From assembly GCA_018340375.1 (NCBI GenBank), contig JAFFJZ010000006.1, positions 17,555,501-17,619,500 of the forward strand: 64,000 bases of DNA, read 5' to 3'. Made by a program: the position numbers and the translations under genes. Source of the stretch: Gonatopus flavifemur. Its lineage: Eukaryota > Arthropoda > Insecta > Hymenoptera > Dryinidae. Within the stretch, counting starts at the first letter, position 1; each line of letters begins with the position of its first letter. Shown here piece by piece: positions 50,010-62,740 of this stretch. Under the pieces are notes generated by a model. The model was not told where the DNA came from. It saw nothing but the letters and a program-made list of their open reading frames with translations, and did no database searches.

Positions 50010-53000
50010 ATTTGACCGTTGAAACAATCAAATGTTGTTTACAAACGTCGGAGTTGAACCTGATGAAGAGATTCATTGGAATGAAAAATTCAAAATGATG
50101 AATAAAAGTGGAGAATTGTTTTTTTCCTCATCGATTGGAATGGATTGAGACCAAGGAGAAAGAGAAAACTAGTGAGAAATGAAATTTATTTCTTTTCATT
50201 GATCTTGATAGGATGGAATGAGGGGGATGTAACAGCACTCGAGAGCTATGTTCGAAAGAGATGTTTTCCCAACCAAAAACAAATAGCTCTCATTTGTTGC
50301 AGGTTCATAATGTACCACAATATTTCCTTCTTTTTGTGGCAGGGATTTGTTTCGCTTTCTTCTTCATTGTCTGGTAATGGTCAGAACGAATCACACGATT
50401 ATTCTCGTAAATCGAACATCAAATATGAACTCCGTGTACGTGACTTGAGAAGTTTTTATTTTAACGTTTCAGTTTCTTTTAGTACACTGTGTTGTGTTCA
50501 CTAAACATCGATGGCACATCGATTTGTCATCCTCTATAAACGGGTATCGATGTTTGACATCGCGAATATCGATGCTGCTAAAACTTGCTTCGTTGTTATT
50601 TCACCAATGAAATGGTATTCTGGGATCTAGCGTCATTTCAAATTCAAAAACATTGAACATCAATCAGGTTGATGTTACATCGTTAAACGATGTAAAACAT
50701 GGATGCCAGTCGGTGTTCAGTGAAAACAAGTACACTGTAAAAATAAAGATGCAAACAAATTAAGCCGATAAAGAACAATCACCAGCATAATGGAAAAAGC
50801 ATTGTCTGAAATCAAGATGCATCGTAATTTCAAGCTATTTCATCGATCGGGAGTAAAAATTGATAAATTTATTAAAACTTTTGTGGATAAATTCTTTTAA
50901 AATCTGACATACCGCATAACCATTAGGAGAATAAAACTATTCCCAGAGCATCAAGGTTCCAAACGTCAGTGCTTCGCCTCCACAGATCAAGGGAGTTTTA
51001 TGACGGACATAAAGCTGCGTTCCGAAGTTATAAAGTGCTTTAGAATTCAATCGAATTCTTGAACGCGAAGGGCTTGGATGTCATCTCTCGGGAAAGTCGG
51101 AAGAACGAATAATGGAAGGTCGTTTTTCACAATTCGCCAACTATGGGCCGATATCAATCATAAAATAATCCTGGGTCCGAAAAGCCGTCACATTTTTATG
51201 CAGACTATATACGAGAGTGGTATATAGCGGTTCATTTTACAAGCGACATCCGAATAGTGTGAACTAATTCACAGTTTACAAACCACAACGACCAGTTGCG
51301 AATACTCGCGAATAACGTGAATACGTTACGATTATGAATTAACAATTGGATAATTAATGGATAATCCATTAATGTTGATGTGGAATAGTAAATATCAAAC
51401 TCGCCCTGCATGCACATACTCGTTTGTATTCGAATACTCGTATCATAGAATAATCGATGAATGCTTGCGGTTTGATCAAATTCATTGATTGAATCAAATT
51501 TCATACGTTTAGGTTTCAAGAAAGAATGAATGACATGGATTAAAGCTACTTGGCGATTCATGTATCATTGCAGACTGTATCGATGAAATAAAAATCGCGT
51601 ACGAAAAGGAACAACTCTATCGAATTTGAGTACACTTCTTTTACATCTACTATAAAAGGTGCAGTAAAACACGCTATTGTTCGATTTATAGCAGCACCCG
51701 TTATAAAATTTACAGCGAGTTTGTGTTTTAGTTTTTTTTTTCTACTGTGTTGTAAATTACTTCTCATCCTGCGAACCATGATTGTTTCATGTTGCATGTT
51801 TTTTAAACGATTAGGGTTCTCTTCCAACGAAACGAAATCTCAGAATAAGAAAAGCACAGTTATCAGACCGTTGATAATTTGCGGTAGAATAGGGTCGTAT
51901 CTTCTAATTTGCCTCCAGCTCTCGACTTGAACAGTCATGTGTATGTCTCTGAACGGGGTGAAGACAAATTGAGATAATTGGCAATTAACTGATTCACACT
52001 CTCAAAGGAATTGACGGAACAAATTAGTGTTATTCTCTTTTATTGCCATTGAGAGCCATTGAATTTCAAATTCAAACGTTCATTTGGAATTTCTAATTTG
52101 TATTCTGTGGATGTAGAAAACGTTGGAGAATAATATTTTCAAACTCTATCTATCAACGACATCGGAAAACATGCACGCAACGTTTGTTCATCGTTATTCA
52201 ACTCAAGATACAATTCCAGACGCAAATTGTTTCAACTCTCATTTATCAGATACGATTTTCATACGAGATGTTTACCTCCATTGTAGCGAAGAAAAATATG
52301 AACTTTGGAAACCGTGGCATATTGTTTCAGGTATAGAGAGAATTTGAATTTAATGTTCTCGAAAGTGCAGGGATTCACATTGAGCTTCCGCGACTCAACG
52401 ATATTACTACGTGTTAGATACGTGGAAGGGTAGAATAATTATGCCTCGGATGCACAATTTACCATTACAGCACAATGTACAAATGTATGTATAATACTGC
52501 GTTGATGATGTACGAAGGAGCAAGAGAAAGAGAGAAGGAGAGAAGATAGATTAGGAAAAGGAGACCCGCCTACGTAGGTGAATGCTATTTGTAGAACCTC
52601 GTTATCGTGAATTCAAACGGACACTCGACGAAATACAACTATTAATCATCCCATTTTCATCCTCCTCGCAGGAGGAAGAAAGTCACACGTGAATGCGATA
52701 AGACATTGCAGGATATTCTCTTCCGTGTTTTGTATTTTTTTTTTCCTCGGTCTAATCCATTCGAGTTTCCATTCGAAATGGAAGAATCTGTAGAATTTTA
52801 TGCAAATTGACTTCCCGATAACACGGTATCGGACGAATAGATGGAGCAAAACGGAGAGGGTTATACTTATAATGACCAGTAACTGCGAATTCTCTCACGG
52901 ATTTTGGACCCGGGTGGAGGGTATATAATCCTGAATCGTATATAATCGATCCTAAAGGGTGGATCGCAATTCGATTCTGTGTAAATATATCATTTGACTA

Positions 53001-54569
53001 TTAGAGTATGAGAAGAGATTCCCGCGCATCGACGTTCATGAATTTCAATTATCCACAGATGGTTGAACGCACGATGGCAATCGTTTTGTAGAATTCTTTT
53101 TCTTCGTGTTTCGATGTTTCAACGTACAAAGTTCTTCATAGAATATTGTAATGTAATTTTATTCTAAGGAGACGATTCTCGGTTGTCATCTACTTTATCG
53201 TACAACTCTACGGAATTTTATGATTTTTCGATCTACGAGGTACAGAAATTTACATCAAGGATTCAAGCGAGGATCATTTTCATTTGCATTTATAAATCCC
53301 AACGAAAGAAAAATCGCGAGTCAATCAGTGTTATCCCCGTCACTCAAGTTTAATTATCGAAGTCAGGATGCAGTCAAGTGGTGTGACCAGAAATCGTTCT
53401 AGCTTGAAATTGGTTATCCCGATGAGATATAACCTTGAATTTGTTGTACTCGATCGATTAGCAATCGATGACAACTACTACCGATCACTCCATCAAAACC
53501 TATAGATACGACGTAAAATTGTAAACCTCTGTGAAACGTACTCTCAAAACCCTCGTCGGTGTCGGGTCGGTCACGAACTTTAATCCAATTTCGATGTTTT
53601 TTCTTTCGCATCTTCTCCATCGGGCACGAGAGTGGGTACGATGATAAAAATACTCCACGTCGTTTTTGACATGCAGTTTATTATACGGGTTATTTTTCGG
53701 AGAAAATGGACTTCGTAATCTGAAAAGAATTTCCCATTCTGTTATATGTATACTTGATATAATAATATTGTCATCAAATCTTCAAGTGTAATTTAATGGA
53801 TTGTATTTCTATTTTCAGGATTATCATCTTGCAGTGTGTTGCAGTTAGAAGAGGAATTCAAAAGTCTTCGTAGCAGGGATACCAATAAGCACTTTGAAAA
53901 TCCGTTATATTCCAATAAAATTAAACCAAGAGTTGAAAGAGGAAACAATTGGTTCGCAGAAGATAATTGAAAGAAAGAAAAAAAAAGAAGGACCCGAAGA
54001 AAGAGATAAAGAGGAATTTCTCTCCTCCAGGTTCTCCAGGATTTCGTTCCCATCGTAATCCAGTCTCGCTCGTCGACTGCTCCAACCAAACTGAGCGTTC
54101 ACACGAACGGAAAATAAACGACGAACAAACGAGAAATTACAAAAAGGATTCTTCCTTGGTCCGTCCGTTTCTATATATTCGATGTCCGTGGTAATGCGAG
54201 TAGGGTGACCTTCTTGTTTTTTTCTCCCTCTCGAAGTCGAATGAAAGATAAAACCCTAACGATTCCGAAGGTTTTTTCGAGCGAAAACCATTAAGTGTGA
54301 TGTGAAAATTTCATTCTCGGGGTGTGACAAAGTGTGAGTCGTGAAAAAGAGTGTGGTATACAGGTGGTTACGGGTTTTCCAACACTGGACGATGAGGAGA
54401 ATTATATTCATGGATGGGAAAAGACTGTGCGTAACGATGGATTTTCAAAATGAATAAAAGGATTCTTCAGAAGAAGAAAAAGAAGGAGAACAAGGAAAGA
54501 ATTGTCAGGAACAAGGTAATTGTGATTCGAAAAGAAGAAGGAAAAGAGTAGTTTGAGCTGTTGGGAAGG
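50010..54569. other. intergenic and probable 5' untranslated sequence
   Basis: 50485-50740 is a foldback repeat with ACATCGATG motifs and inverted TTCACTAAACA/TGTTCAGTGAA ends. A TATATAAT pair occurs at 52915-52950. From about 53800 the sequence is purine-rich and may be the leader of the gene starting at 54570. The frames at 51232-51561 and 53793-54194 lack support. Confidence 0.35.
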
Positions 54570-54852
54570 ATGGTGCAGGTGAATCAAGCGTTCAATAGCA
54601 CATCAACGAGACCCGACGTCACGCCAACAGAGAAGGTGATGAACATTCCACCGACAACAATCTCGCCAACGTCACCACCACTCAATGCAGCGGCGGTAGT
54701 CATTAGCAGTGCCTCTACTATTCCTGCTAATCCACCATCCACATCAACGGTGTTAACAACAAGCGGGGCTGCGGTCACCACTACAGCCAAGACCAATCAA
54801 CACGCTTACAATGTCTCAGGATACCTGATGGAGAATGACGAGCTTGATCATA
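54570..54852 (+). CDS. first coding exon of an unrecognised gene
   Basis: ATG at 54570 opens 94 codons plus one base, ending at the donor GATCATA|GTACGT (54853). The product begins MVQVNQAFNSTSTRPDVTPT and is dominated by Ser, Thr, Pro and Ala (low complexity, disordered). It closes with a more specific NVSGYLMENDELDH. It has no signal peptide. A Ser/Thr/Pro-rich N-terminus and a long following intron (none of the remaining 9 kb holds a matching exon) suggest a large regulatory or membrane-associated protein, but I cannot name it. A longer in-frame start at 54561 uses TTG and is unlikely. The opposite-strand frame (54584-54796) is a shadow. Confidence 0.6.
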
Positions 54853-55283
54853 GTACGTATATCTATACTTTGAGGATACGTATGACGAGGTGATTACCGT
54901 GTCTTGGATTAATTTTCAACTAGATAATTTTGTATCAAGATCCAAAGTGTTGCCAACATTACACAAAGGACAGTTTGAAACAATTTCTTTGTAGATTAGG
55001 GTGGATCGGGTTGAGGCAATGTTTTTTCACCTTTGGGACATCAACGAATTATGGAAATTCATGATGAGGAACACAATTTTGTTCAAAATTCTTGAAAGAG
55101 ATTTATTACTATGAGGAATTGATTGGTCTGTGAATTAAGGGTCATGGAATATTAGAAAAGGGGAGAAACTTTGCTACGTAGTTTTGAAATCACTAAGCAA
55201 TGATTGAACATTGTGAATATATAGCGATAAAGTGCATTGCTAGGATTTTGCTTCAAATATAAATCCAAAGTCCGAAAAATATT
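54853..55283. other. start of the large intron, nothing seen
   Basis: AT-rich sequence directly after the 54852 donor. No exon, RNA gene or repeat boundary recognised. Confidence 0.35.
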
Positions 55284-56848
55284 CCCGTGGAAAAATCGTT
55301 CAGGTTTGATTAACCCTTAAACCGTAACCCTGCTCAAAATCACGTCAACCGTAACCCCCGGTCTAACATCCCGCTATCACCTTCTTCTGGATATTCAAAG
55401 TTGTTAGAAGTTGGGAAAACATTTTTTAGATCATTAGAAATGTCTACGAGGTAGGATAATGGGCTTATGTACAGAACTTAGTGAGCAGTTCTGTGCAGAG
55501 TAGGAATGAAATGTCAAACAATTTAACCAAAAAAGTTCGAATTACGAGTAAATACAATTTTGATAGCGGTCTGCGAGATCGGGGTTACGGTTAGAGGGTT
55601 AAGCTTCCCGTGAAAAAATCATTCGAGTCTGATCATGCGTGTTCAGGCCTAATCATGGACATTTTTCGGCAAAATTCTTCGTGTTCAATACTGAATGCAC
55701 GTGAGTGAGCCTGATTACACCTGGTCGTTCATTTTTGAGCTCCGTCATCACTTCAAAAACTTCAATTTTGTACTCACGTGGAAACCCGTGATCAAGCTCA
55801 ACTGCCAGCGATCATCTCAGACAAATTATTCTCGCTCGTGATCATGCAAAATCTCACCGACTGAGGAATATTCATACGAAATAACTGTGTGCTGATTTTT
55901 TTATCACAAATACACATGTTTGATCATGCTAAATTGACCCCAAACGCAGACGCGTACGCCTGATCACGCATGATCATGCCTGAAAACTGGAAACTAGAGA
56001 ATGGGAGTTGCATAGGCACAATAAGTAGAAATGATTTACAATGAATTAGTGTTTGATAACATTGTTAGAGTCTCATTCCTTACGGAAAACTCATTCATTT
56101 AGTATGAATTTCTCATGTATAATGGAGCATAAGCAAACGTGGTTGGGCGTGATTAGTCCTCATCACGTGGGTACAAAATTGAGGCCTGATCACGCCTGAT
56201 TAGGCTTCAGGCATCAGCCGTGACTCAGTTTCGAGCCTGAGCATGGATATTTTTTGGCAAAATTATTCATACTCAACACTGACTGCACGTGGTTGGGCCT
56301 GACTACGCCTGATCGTTCATCATTTAGTTTAATCATAACTAAAAAGGCCTCAATTTTGTACCCTCGTGGGAACCCGTGTTCAAGCTTCACCGTGTGTGAT
56401 CATGCCAGACAACCCATTCTCGCCCGCGATCATGCAAAATCGTACCAGATGAGAAGTATTCATACAAGATGAGTCTGTGTTGATTTTTTTTATCACGAAT
56501 GCACATGCTTTATCATGTTAAATCGGCCACAAACGCATTCATGTACGTCTGATCACGCGTGATCATGCCTAAAAGCTGGAAACTGAAAAATGGAAACTGC
56601 ATAAGCGCAATGAGTGGAAATGATTGATAATAAATCAGCTTTTTATAAAATGTGTATAGCTTCATTCCTTACAGAGCCCTTATTTATTCTGTACGGATTC
56701 TTCGTGTATAACGGAGCATAATCAAGCGTGATTACGCGTAATTGTGCGTAATCGAACCTGATCATGAGGGTACAAAATTGAGGCCTGATTACGCCTGATG
56801 AATGAGGCCTGATCAGGCGTCGTTAAACGAGGAAGATTTTTGGACGGG
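55284..56848. mobile_element. dimeric CCCGTGG/TGATCA repeat
   Basis: Starts CCCGTGGAAAAATCG (55284), with a second start CCCGTGAAAAAATCA at 55607, and ends ...GGAAGATTTTTGGACGGG. Two halves (55607 to about 56220, and about 56225 to 56848) are copies of each other, each with GCCTGATCA motifs and GGGTACAAAATTGAGGCCTG. Related to 38128-39894. It holds a piggyBac-type MITE. Confidence 0.55.
55314..55598. mobile_element. piggyBac-type MITE in a TTAA site
   Basis: Flanked by TTAA at 55310-55313 and 55599-55602. Its ends CCCTTAAACCGTAACCC and GGGGTTACGGTTAGAGGG are inverted repeats. TTAA duplication with CCCT/AGGG ends is the piggyBac signature. At 285 bp it has no transposase. Confidence 0.75.
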
Positions 56849-57083
56849 TGCCTGAACATGAGAAAATAGATTATGAAAATTATTGACATTTGTGGGTTAA
56901 TATGTTTATAATCGTTTGCGGAATTCTTAAGAATCATTTGCAGTTTCAATTTTATATTCAAAGCTCAATTTTAGCAGTCTAGTTCATCACTGTGGATTTG
57001 AGATAAAGATTTATTGCTCACTTGATCAGAAAGTACGTAGCAAAATTTTGCCCATTCCTCAAAGGACTCCATGAACCTTGATT

Positions 57084-57191
57084 CCCAAGTAACACAAGAA
57101 GTTCTGAGAATGTGCTCGAACATTCTAAGAATGGTCCAGCACCTTTTTAGACTGTTCGAGCACATTCTCAGAACTTTTTGTGTTACTTGGG
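57084..57191. mobile_element. compact hairpin repeat
   Basis: CCCAAGTAACACAAGAAGTT at the left pairs with AACTTTTTGTGTTACTTGGG at the right, and AATGTGCTCGAACA with TGTTCGAGCACATT, giving arms of about 46 bases. It looks like a tiny MITE; a microRNA precursor is a less likely alternative. Confidence 0.5.
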
Positions 57192-57517
57192 TTGAGACCA
57201 TCCGATGACTACGGCATGCGAATTGTCGATCTTTTTTCCTTACAAAATAAAACAGTCGTCATTTTCACATATTCTCGTCACTCGTTACTACAGTTTCAGT
57301 CAATCTCCCTTCAGAAATCCACTTTACAGCGAACAAAAGGATTTTCCTTTGAAGAAAAACATCTTCTCGCTTCGAAGTTCAGTTTTTTTCTCATATCAAA
57401 CTTGTTAATCATAAGCGTTATAATTTTTTATTGATTCATTCAAGCGGGATATAATAATTGTATGCAAGGATTTTTACAGTAGAAATTTCTTATTATCAGA
57501 ATTTGTTATCTTAACAT

Positions 57518-57823
57518 TACACGGAGCGACTGGGTCTATGATTATTCAGAAAGATGAGTGTCAATTTAGGGAAAAAGAGAATCGCTGAAAAATATTCGTA
57601 GTGAGTCTACTGAAAATTCTTAGTCGATGATGAGTAACAATTGATAGTTCCACTATGGAAAATACCAATGAAACTATCAACTTTTGATATTTTTACTACA
57701 AATTTTTTGGTAGACTCACTACGAATATTTTTCAGCGATCCTCTTTTTCCCTAAATGACGAGTCATTTCTCTGAACGTTGATAAATTCTTTCTAAATGTT
57801 AATAGACCCGGTCTTTCCATGTA
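57518..57823. mobile_element. foldback MITE with TACACGGAG / CCATGTA ends
   Basis: Inverted ends TACACGGAGCGACTGGGTCT and AGACCCGGTCTTTCCATGTA, and an inner pair (TTTAGGGAAAAAGAGAATCG against CGATCCTCTTTTTCCCTAAA). No coding frame. Confidence 0.55.
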
Positions 57824-58024
57824 CGTAAATTTTCAAAAAAATGTAAATGATTGCAGATTGTTGATTGTGATCTTGAAAAGGGCCAGTACCAGACCAAAAC
57901 GTTGGGTTGTTGAATACATCCATTCATTGCTTTCCTGGTAGAAAAAATCTTTCTGAAACTCCCGGAACGCGTCTGAAATCTTGGATTGAAAATTTTACGC
58001 TATTGATTTCTCTCTGAATTCCTT

Positions 58025-58394
58025 CACGGAGAAAAAGGAATTCGCTGTGGCAGCGGAATCTACTTTTGCTGGGTTCCTTTCGCCAGAGCAGCAAATTTTT
58101 CGCTGTGACAGCAAACTATTTGCTGTTCCAGCAATCTTGTTAGCTGCGACAGCGAATTTTTAGCTGTGACAGCAAAAAATGTTTGCTATCCCAGCAAAAT
58201 TTGTTTGCTATTCTGTATATAATACTGAAAATTTGCTGGCGGAGCAAACATTTTTTGCTACCACAGCTAAAAAATTGCTGTCGTAGCTAACACGATTGCT
58301 GTTATAGCAAATTTTTAGCTAGGTCAGCAAAAAATTTTGCTATTCTATATATATTACCTCGATTTGCTGCGTCAGCAAATTTTTTCTCTCCGTG
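58025..58394. mobile_element. TTTGCTG-palindrome MITE, inverted copy
   Basis: CACGGAGAAAAAGGAATTCG at the left and TTTTTTCTCTCCGTGT at the right. It is the element of 12426-12706 in reverse orientation, somewhat longer, with multiple TTTGCTGxxxCAGCAAA units. Confidence 0.65.
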
Positions 58395-58612
58395 TTTGAA
58401 TCTCTCCCTTAACCTTCCTAAAATTTCTGGAACGCCTCTCAAATCTTGGACGGAAAATTGCATTGAATGTCTTTGAATCTCCCTGAATTCCACTGACTCC
58501 CTCTGAAAAGTTCAACGCACAGGCTTCCCTAATTTGCGTATCTCTAAAAATCTATGGGAGTTCTTGAATGCTTCTGGAATTTTGAACCAAAAATTTCACA
58601 TAATTGATTTTC

Positions 58613-58925
58613 AATCTGTCTGGATAGTACTTGTAGCTCGGGATTCCATGAGTGTGGGAGTGTAAACAAGTCCAAGAACAAGTAAGTGAGTTAGGAATTT
58701 TTATTGAATCTTCTTCTCCGACGTTTAGCTTAGATACTAAGCATCATCAAGGGTATCAAATCGTAATAAAGAAATTGTAGTGTTATCGTTGAGTTCGTTC
58801 GGACCCATTGAACCGGAGTGGGTGAAAAGTCAATCTGTCTGGGTAGTACTTGTAGTTTGGGATTCCATGAATGTGGGAGTGTAAACAGGTCCATAAACAA
58901 GTAAGTGAGTCAGGAATTTTTCGGA
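58613..58925 (+). repeat. short direct duplication
   Basis: A segment of about 95 bases starting CAATCTGTCTGGATAGTACT (58613) is repeated with few changes at about 58831, with 218 bases between starts. Non-coding. It lies between stretches rich in CTGAATTCC/CTCTGAA repeats. Confidence 0.55.
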
Positions 58926-61900
58926 TTTCCCTGAATTCCTCTGAAACTCTCTGAATCCCTTGAAAAGTTCGACGCACAATTCTTCTGCATCTCCCTGAAT
59001 CACACTCAATTTCTCTGGAACGTAAAATTTTTTGAGAGATTCAAAGAGATTTTTTTACAAAGGTCGCTTCAAAGGAAGACTCCTCATTTATTGAATGCAT
59101 CTCAATGAACATAGCATCTAAAACTTGTCTGAACGATGTTTTGCGCGACACTTTGAGACGAACTTTAGATGTCACGTTTATTGGGTAATAAATTTATATC
59201 ATCCTCGAAACCCTCCGTCTAGGGACAGAAAATTATTTTTATCTATGAATTTTCAATTTTATTTACATCACGTTCTTGGTTTATGACGCATCTTCTGCTA
59301 AATGTGTTGAGTGTTACGTGCATCATATCACACGGTGCTTGCATATTACATTCATTTCATATTTACGCTTTATCCGTAAAATCTTCAAAATTTCACATCC
59401 CCTTACAAGGATTCTATACATTTCGCTCGACAGTTCTTACAATTCCGATCTATAAATTCTATAGATTATTCTTAAACAGCGAAGAATATCTCAAAATAAT
59501 AGTCAGATATCAGATTTGTTGTGGACGGAAAATAAAATATACACCATGTGATTCACCATCTTATATTCGAATTTTGTTCGTCAGATTTATTACCGATCCT
59601 CTTTACCCACTCTCCTAGTTCGAAATCCGACCAAAGTTCCAACAGGGAATCCTCCTCCTCTTCCTCCTCCTTTTAGGCTGATTCGAGGTTTAATCTGTGG
59701 CTTAACTCTCGGCAGTAAAGTTGGTGAAATTGGTCATTAGTCATTGAATTCTATGATTATTCGTTATCCGATTTCACTACGTATCATCAACTTTGAAACG
59801 GATGATTTTCATTCGATTGTGTTATCAACAATGATAACCTTTAAAGTAACAATTTCGGGAGGAAAGAAGGAGAGAAGAAATATCTGCAGAGAAAGGTGGA
59901 AGGAAGAGAATGTTTCGATAATTCCAGCGGGCCAGGAACCTTGAGGAGTCGAGTGGGACGACTTTGTTATCGATTTTAAACTAACGAAGTCTGTGTTGGG
60001 TTGTGTATTGGTGGATCCAATCAAACGAATGAAAATAATGAATAGCAAAAGTACAAGTGCTTGGATATGGTCGTTGTTTTGCAGAATTCATCATTATTGG
60101 AAAGAACTTATCAGAGAGAAGCTTGAAAAAATAAGGAAGGTATTCATTTAGTATCAGAATTTTCCTTTCCTGAATAAATGAAAACATATTCCCGTAATTT
60201 GTTATTTAATTTGACTCACAGATTCGATACTCCGCGCGCAAAGTTGATCAATCACTTCGTTGCACCTGCGAGACCTATTGAATAATCCCTCTATATATTT
60301 TATCTGAAACAACACACTGGAGACGCTGGCGGAAGATTAATGCTATCGTAGAACGTGGGTGATTCATTAAACCGTTATTCTTATCTTGAGTTTTGCATCG
60401 ATCTTGGGGAAATATTTTCATTACTGGAATCAAATGTATATTAAAATCGTTTTTGGGAACGCTTTGAGAGATCCTATCACTCATTTTGAAGAATTTTTCT
60501 TTCGCAAAGTACATTGCAATCGTTGAACATATAAGGTTTAATCGTGTTTGTTCGGTATTTTGAATGTGGGTGGCTATTCATGTATGTATCAAAGCGTTTA
60601 GATATCTATGTTGATTTTATTCAGTGACCTGACGGACAGATAAAGCGACGAGTGAATAGGATCTTTCACACTCTAGTAACGTTCTCTCATTTTATCAAGT
60701 TTCCGTAGTTCCTTCTATTCCTCTTTTTATACGTGTTTACACGAATACTCTTCTCGGTGTAAATGATATGAACCTTATCTGTATATTTGGTGATTCCATT
60801 ACATTTTATTTTAAAATCAAGACTGGTGATATCGTCATGACGCCAAGTATATGCATCTATGCATCAACAAAAACCTGAAAAAAGTTGTACAATGACGTAT
60901 ATATTGTACGAAAATTCTCCAATGGCCTGATATCGTACCAGAATTAACAATTTCAAAATTCCTGTTGATTTGAGGGCACTCAAGCACCAAAAGGAGCGAG
61001 TCAAACTTTGCGTCAAATTTTTTCATAAATTATGCATTCAACCGAAATTTGGAGTGAATAATCATAAAATCCACGACTAGAATTAGACTCTAAATATAAG
61101 TGTCAGTGTTTTATTGAGTTCCTGGTGAACATATATAAAATTAATAACCTGCAACTGTCGAAAATTCTTTGTAATTTCATTTCCCAATATCTGCAAACTA
61201 TGAAGGAACCCAAATTCGTATTTAGAGTCCAATCTCAGGTATGTACTCAATTATTACCGATTTCAAATTTGAATCCATCAAGTAATTTATGCAAAAAGTT
61301 GGCACAAAATTTGACCTGTTTCTCCTGATTCTTGAGTACCCTTAATACTTTGAGAAACATGAGAATTCATGAAGAATTCTCAACGAATATATCAAAAACT
61401 GTTGGGCTGTCTGGGTGGGAGCAAGGACAGCACATTATCTTGTGCCTAACATATTGAATGATCTTTCTAACTTTGATTGGAATGAAATTTCACCGGTGCT
61501 GTTTCAGTATCATTTATTTCACTATGTTACCAACCCTAGTAGAAATGCTCCAGTCATTGAAACTCAACCCGCCATAAACTAGATGCTCGCAAGTGCCTTA
61601 TAGGGTTCTAGCGAGGTACTTGCAAGTGTCTAGTATTTGGCTAGTTAGGCGTTACAAAACTTGTCAATAACTTTGAGTGAACCTGGCCTAAAATTTTCTG
61701 TTCACTCAATTCAATACCTGAATTGAGTCTGAAATTTGTAAAACAGTTGGTGTGGGTTGAAGAATGATTAGTTCCAATAAAACTTTTGACGATAGAATTC
61801 AATTTGGAGCAAGGCTGGCAGTCAAGCCTTGGTGAGCTGCATTCAACACATATTCATTAACAAGTTTCAGTATTCATGGAATGAACTCATCAATGAGGAA

Positions 61901-62740
61901 CTTCTCACCAAGTTTGACGAAGCTTGACCAAGTTTCCTTAACTCCGCTCCGTCCATGCACCAATGGTCAATTTTTACATGTTTTTGGAATCTAGCAAATA
62001 CAAGGTTGTAAGTTTCGAACTATTCCTCAACTCTGGCGATTTCTACAAAAGTTTATAGAGTTTCCTTTCTCTATCGGCCTTTCTCGTTCGCCTCGGAACA
62101 TTATTCCCATAGTTCAATAATTCAGAAAATCTTGCACGACGATGCGTACAATATTCTCACACCACATATGCGTTTCGATGGAGAATATTTATGCTCAGTG
62201 ATTCCAATGATCAAATCATATCTCATGATATCGAATGTCAACTGCAGGATTCCTTTTATCGTGGAATATTACACGTGTTAGTTGCATATATCCTGTATAT
62301 GGGAAATTCATTTTCTAATGTGGTGGAAAATTTGAATTCCTTCCAAACGGCAATGAAATTTCATTGTTTCAGCTGTGTTTCGAATCCCTCGAATATTCCA
62401 CTGGATGAAAAATTAGAATATGAACGTGATGAGCGTGTTGAATAGTAAATTCCCCTTGTAAGAATTTTTGGTGTTACGCTGGCTCAGCTTCGACGAACAT
62501 TTTTAGGGGAGTCTCGAAAGGAAGCACGCCACTGATTGAAGCATTGAATGGTGTCACACGGAAGGGAACAATTCTCCGCTATTCAGCGGTAACAACAAGA
62601 AATGTAGCTACCATAACTGAAATTCCACAGCTAAATGATCTGGCTATTCAAATGATAATCACAAAAGCTGTGTGGCCACAGCTACCCCAGACAAGCAAAA
62701 ATTTGTCCTTGTCTGAAAGATTTCCGCTGGATATCTTAAA
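58926..62740. other. intronic or intergenic, no exon recognised
   Basis: AT-rich, with a CCCAATAAAC-family end near 59187 and a CTAG-family hairpin at about 61545-61650. Several open frames of 60-110 codons lack splice signals in matching phase or recognisable motifs. Confidence 0.35.

Noticed and set aside
51232..51561. 109-codon minus-strand frame
   Set aside because: No recognisable motif and no splice sites; expected by chance in AT-rich DNA of this length.
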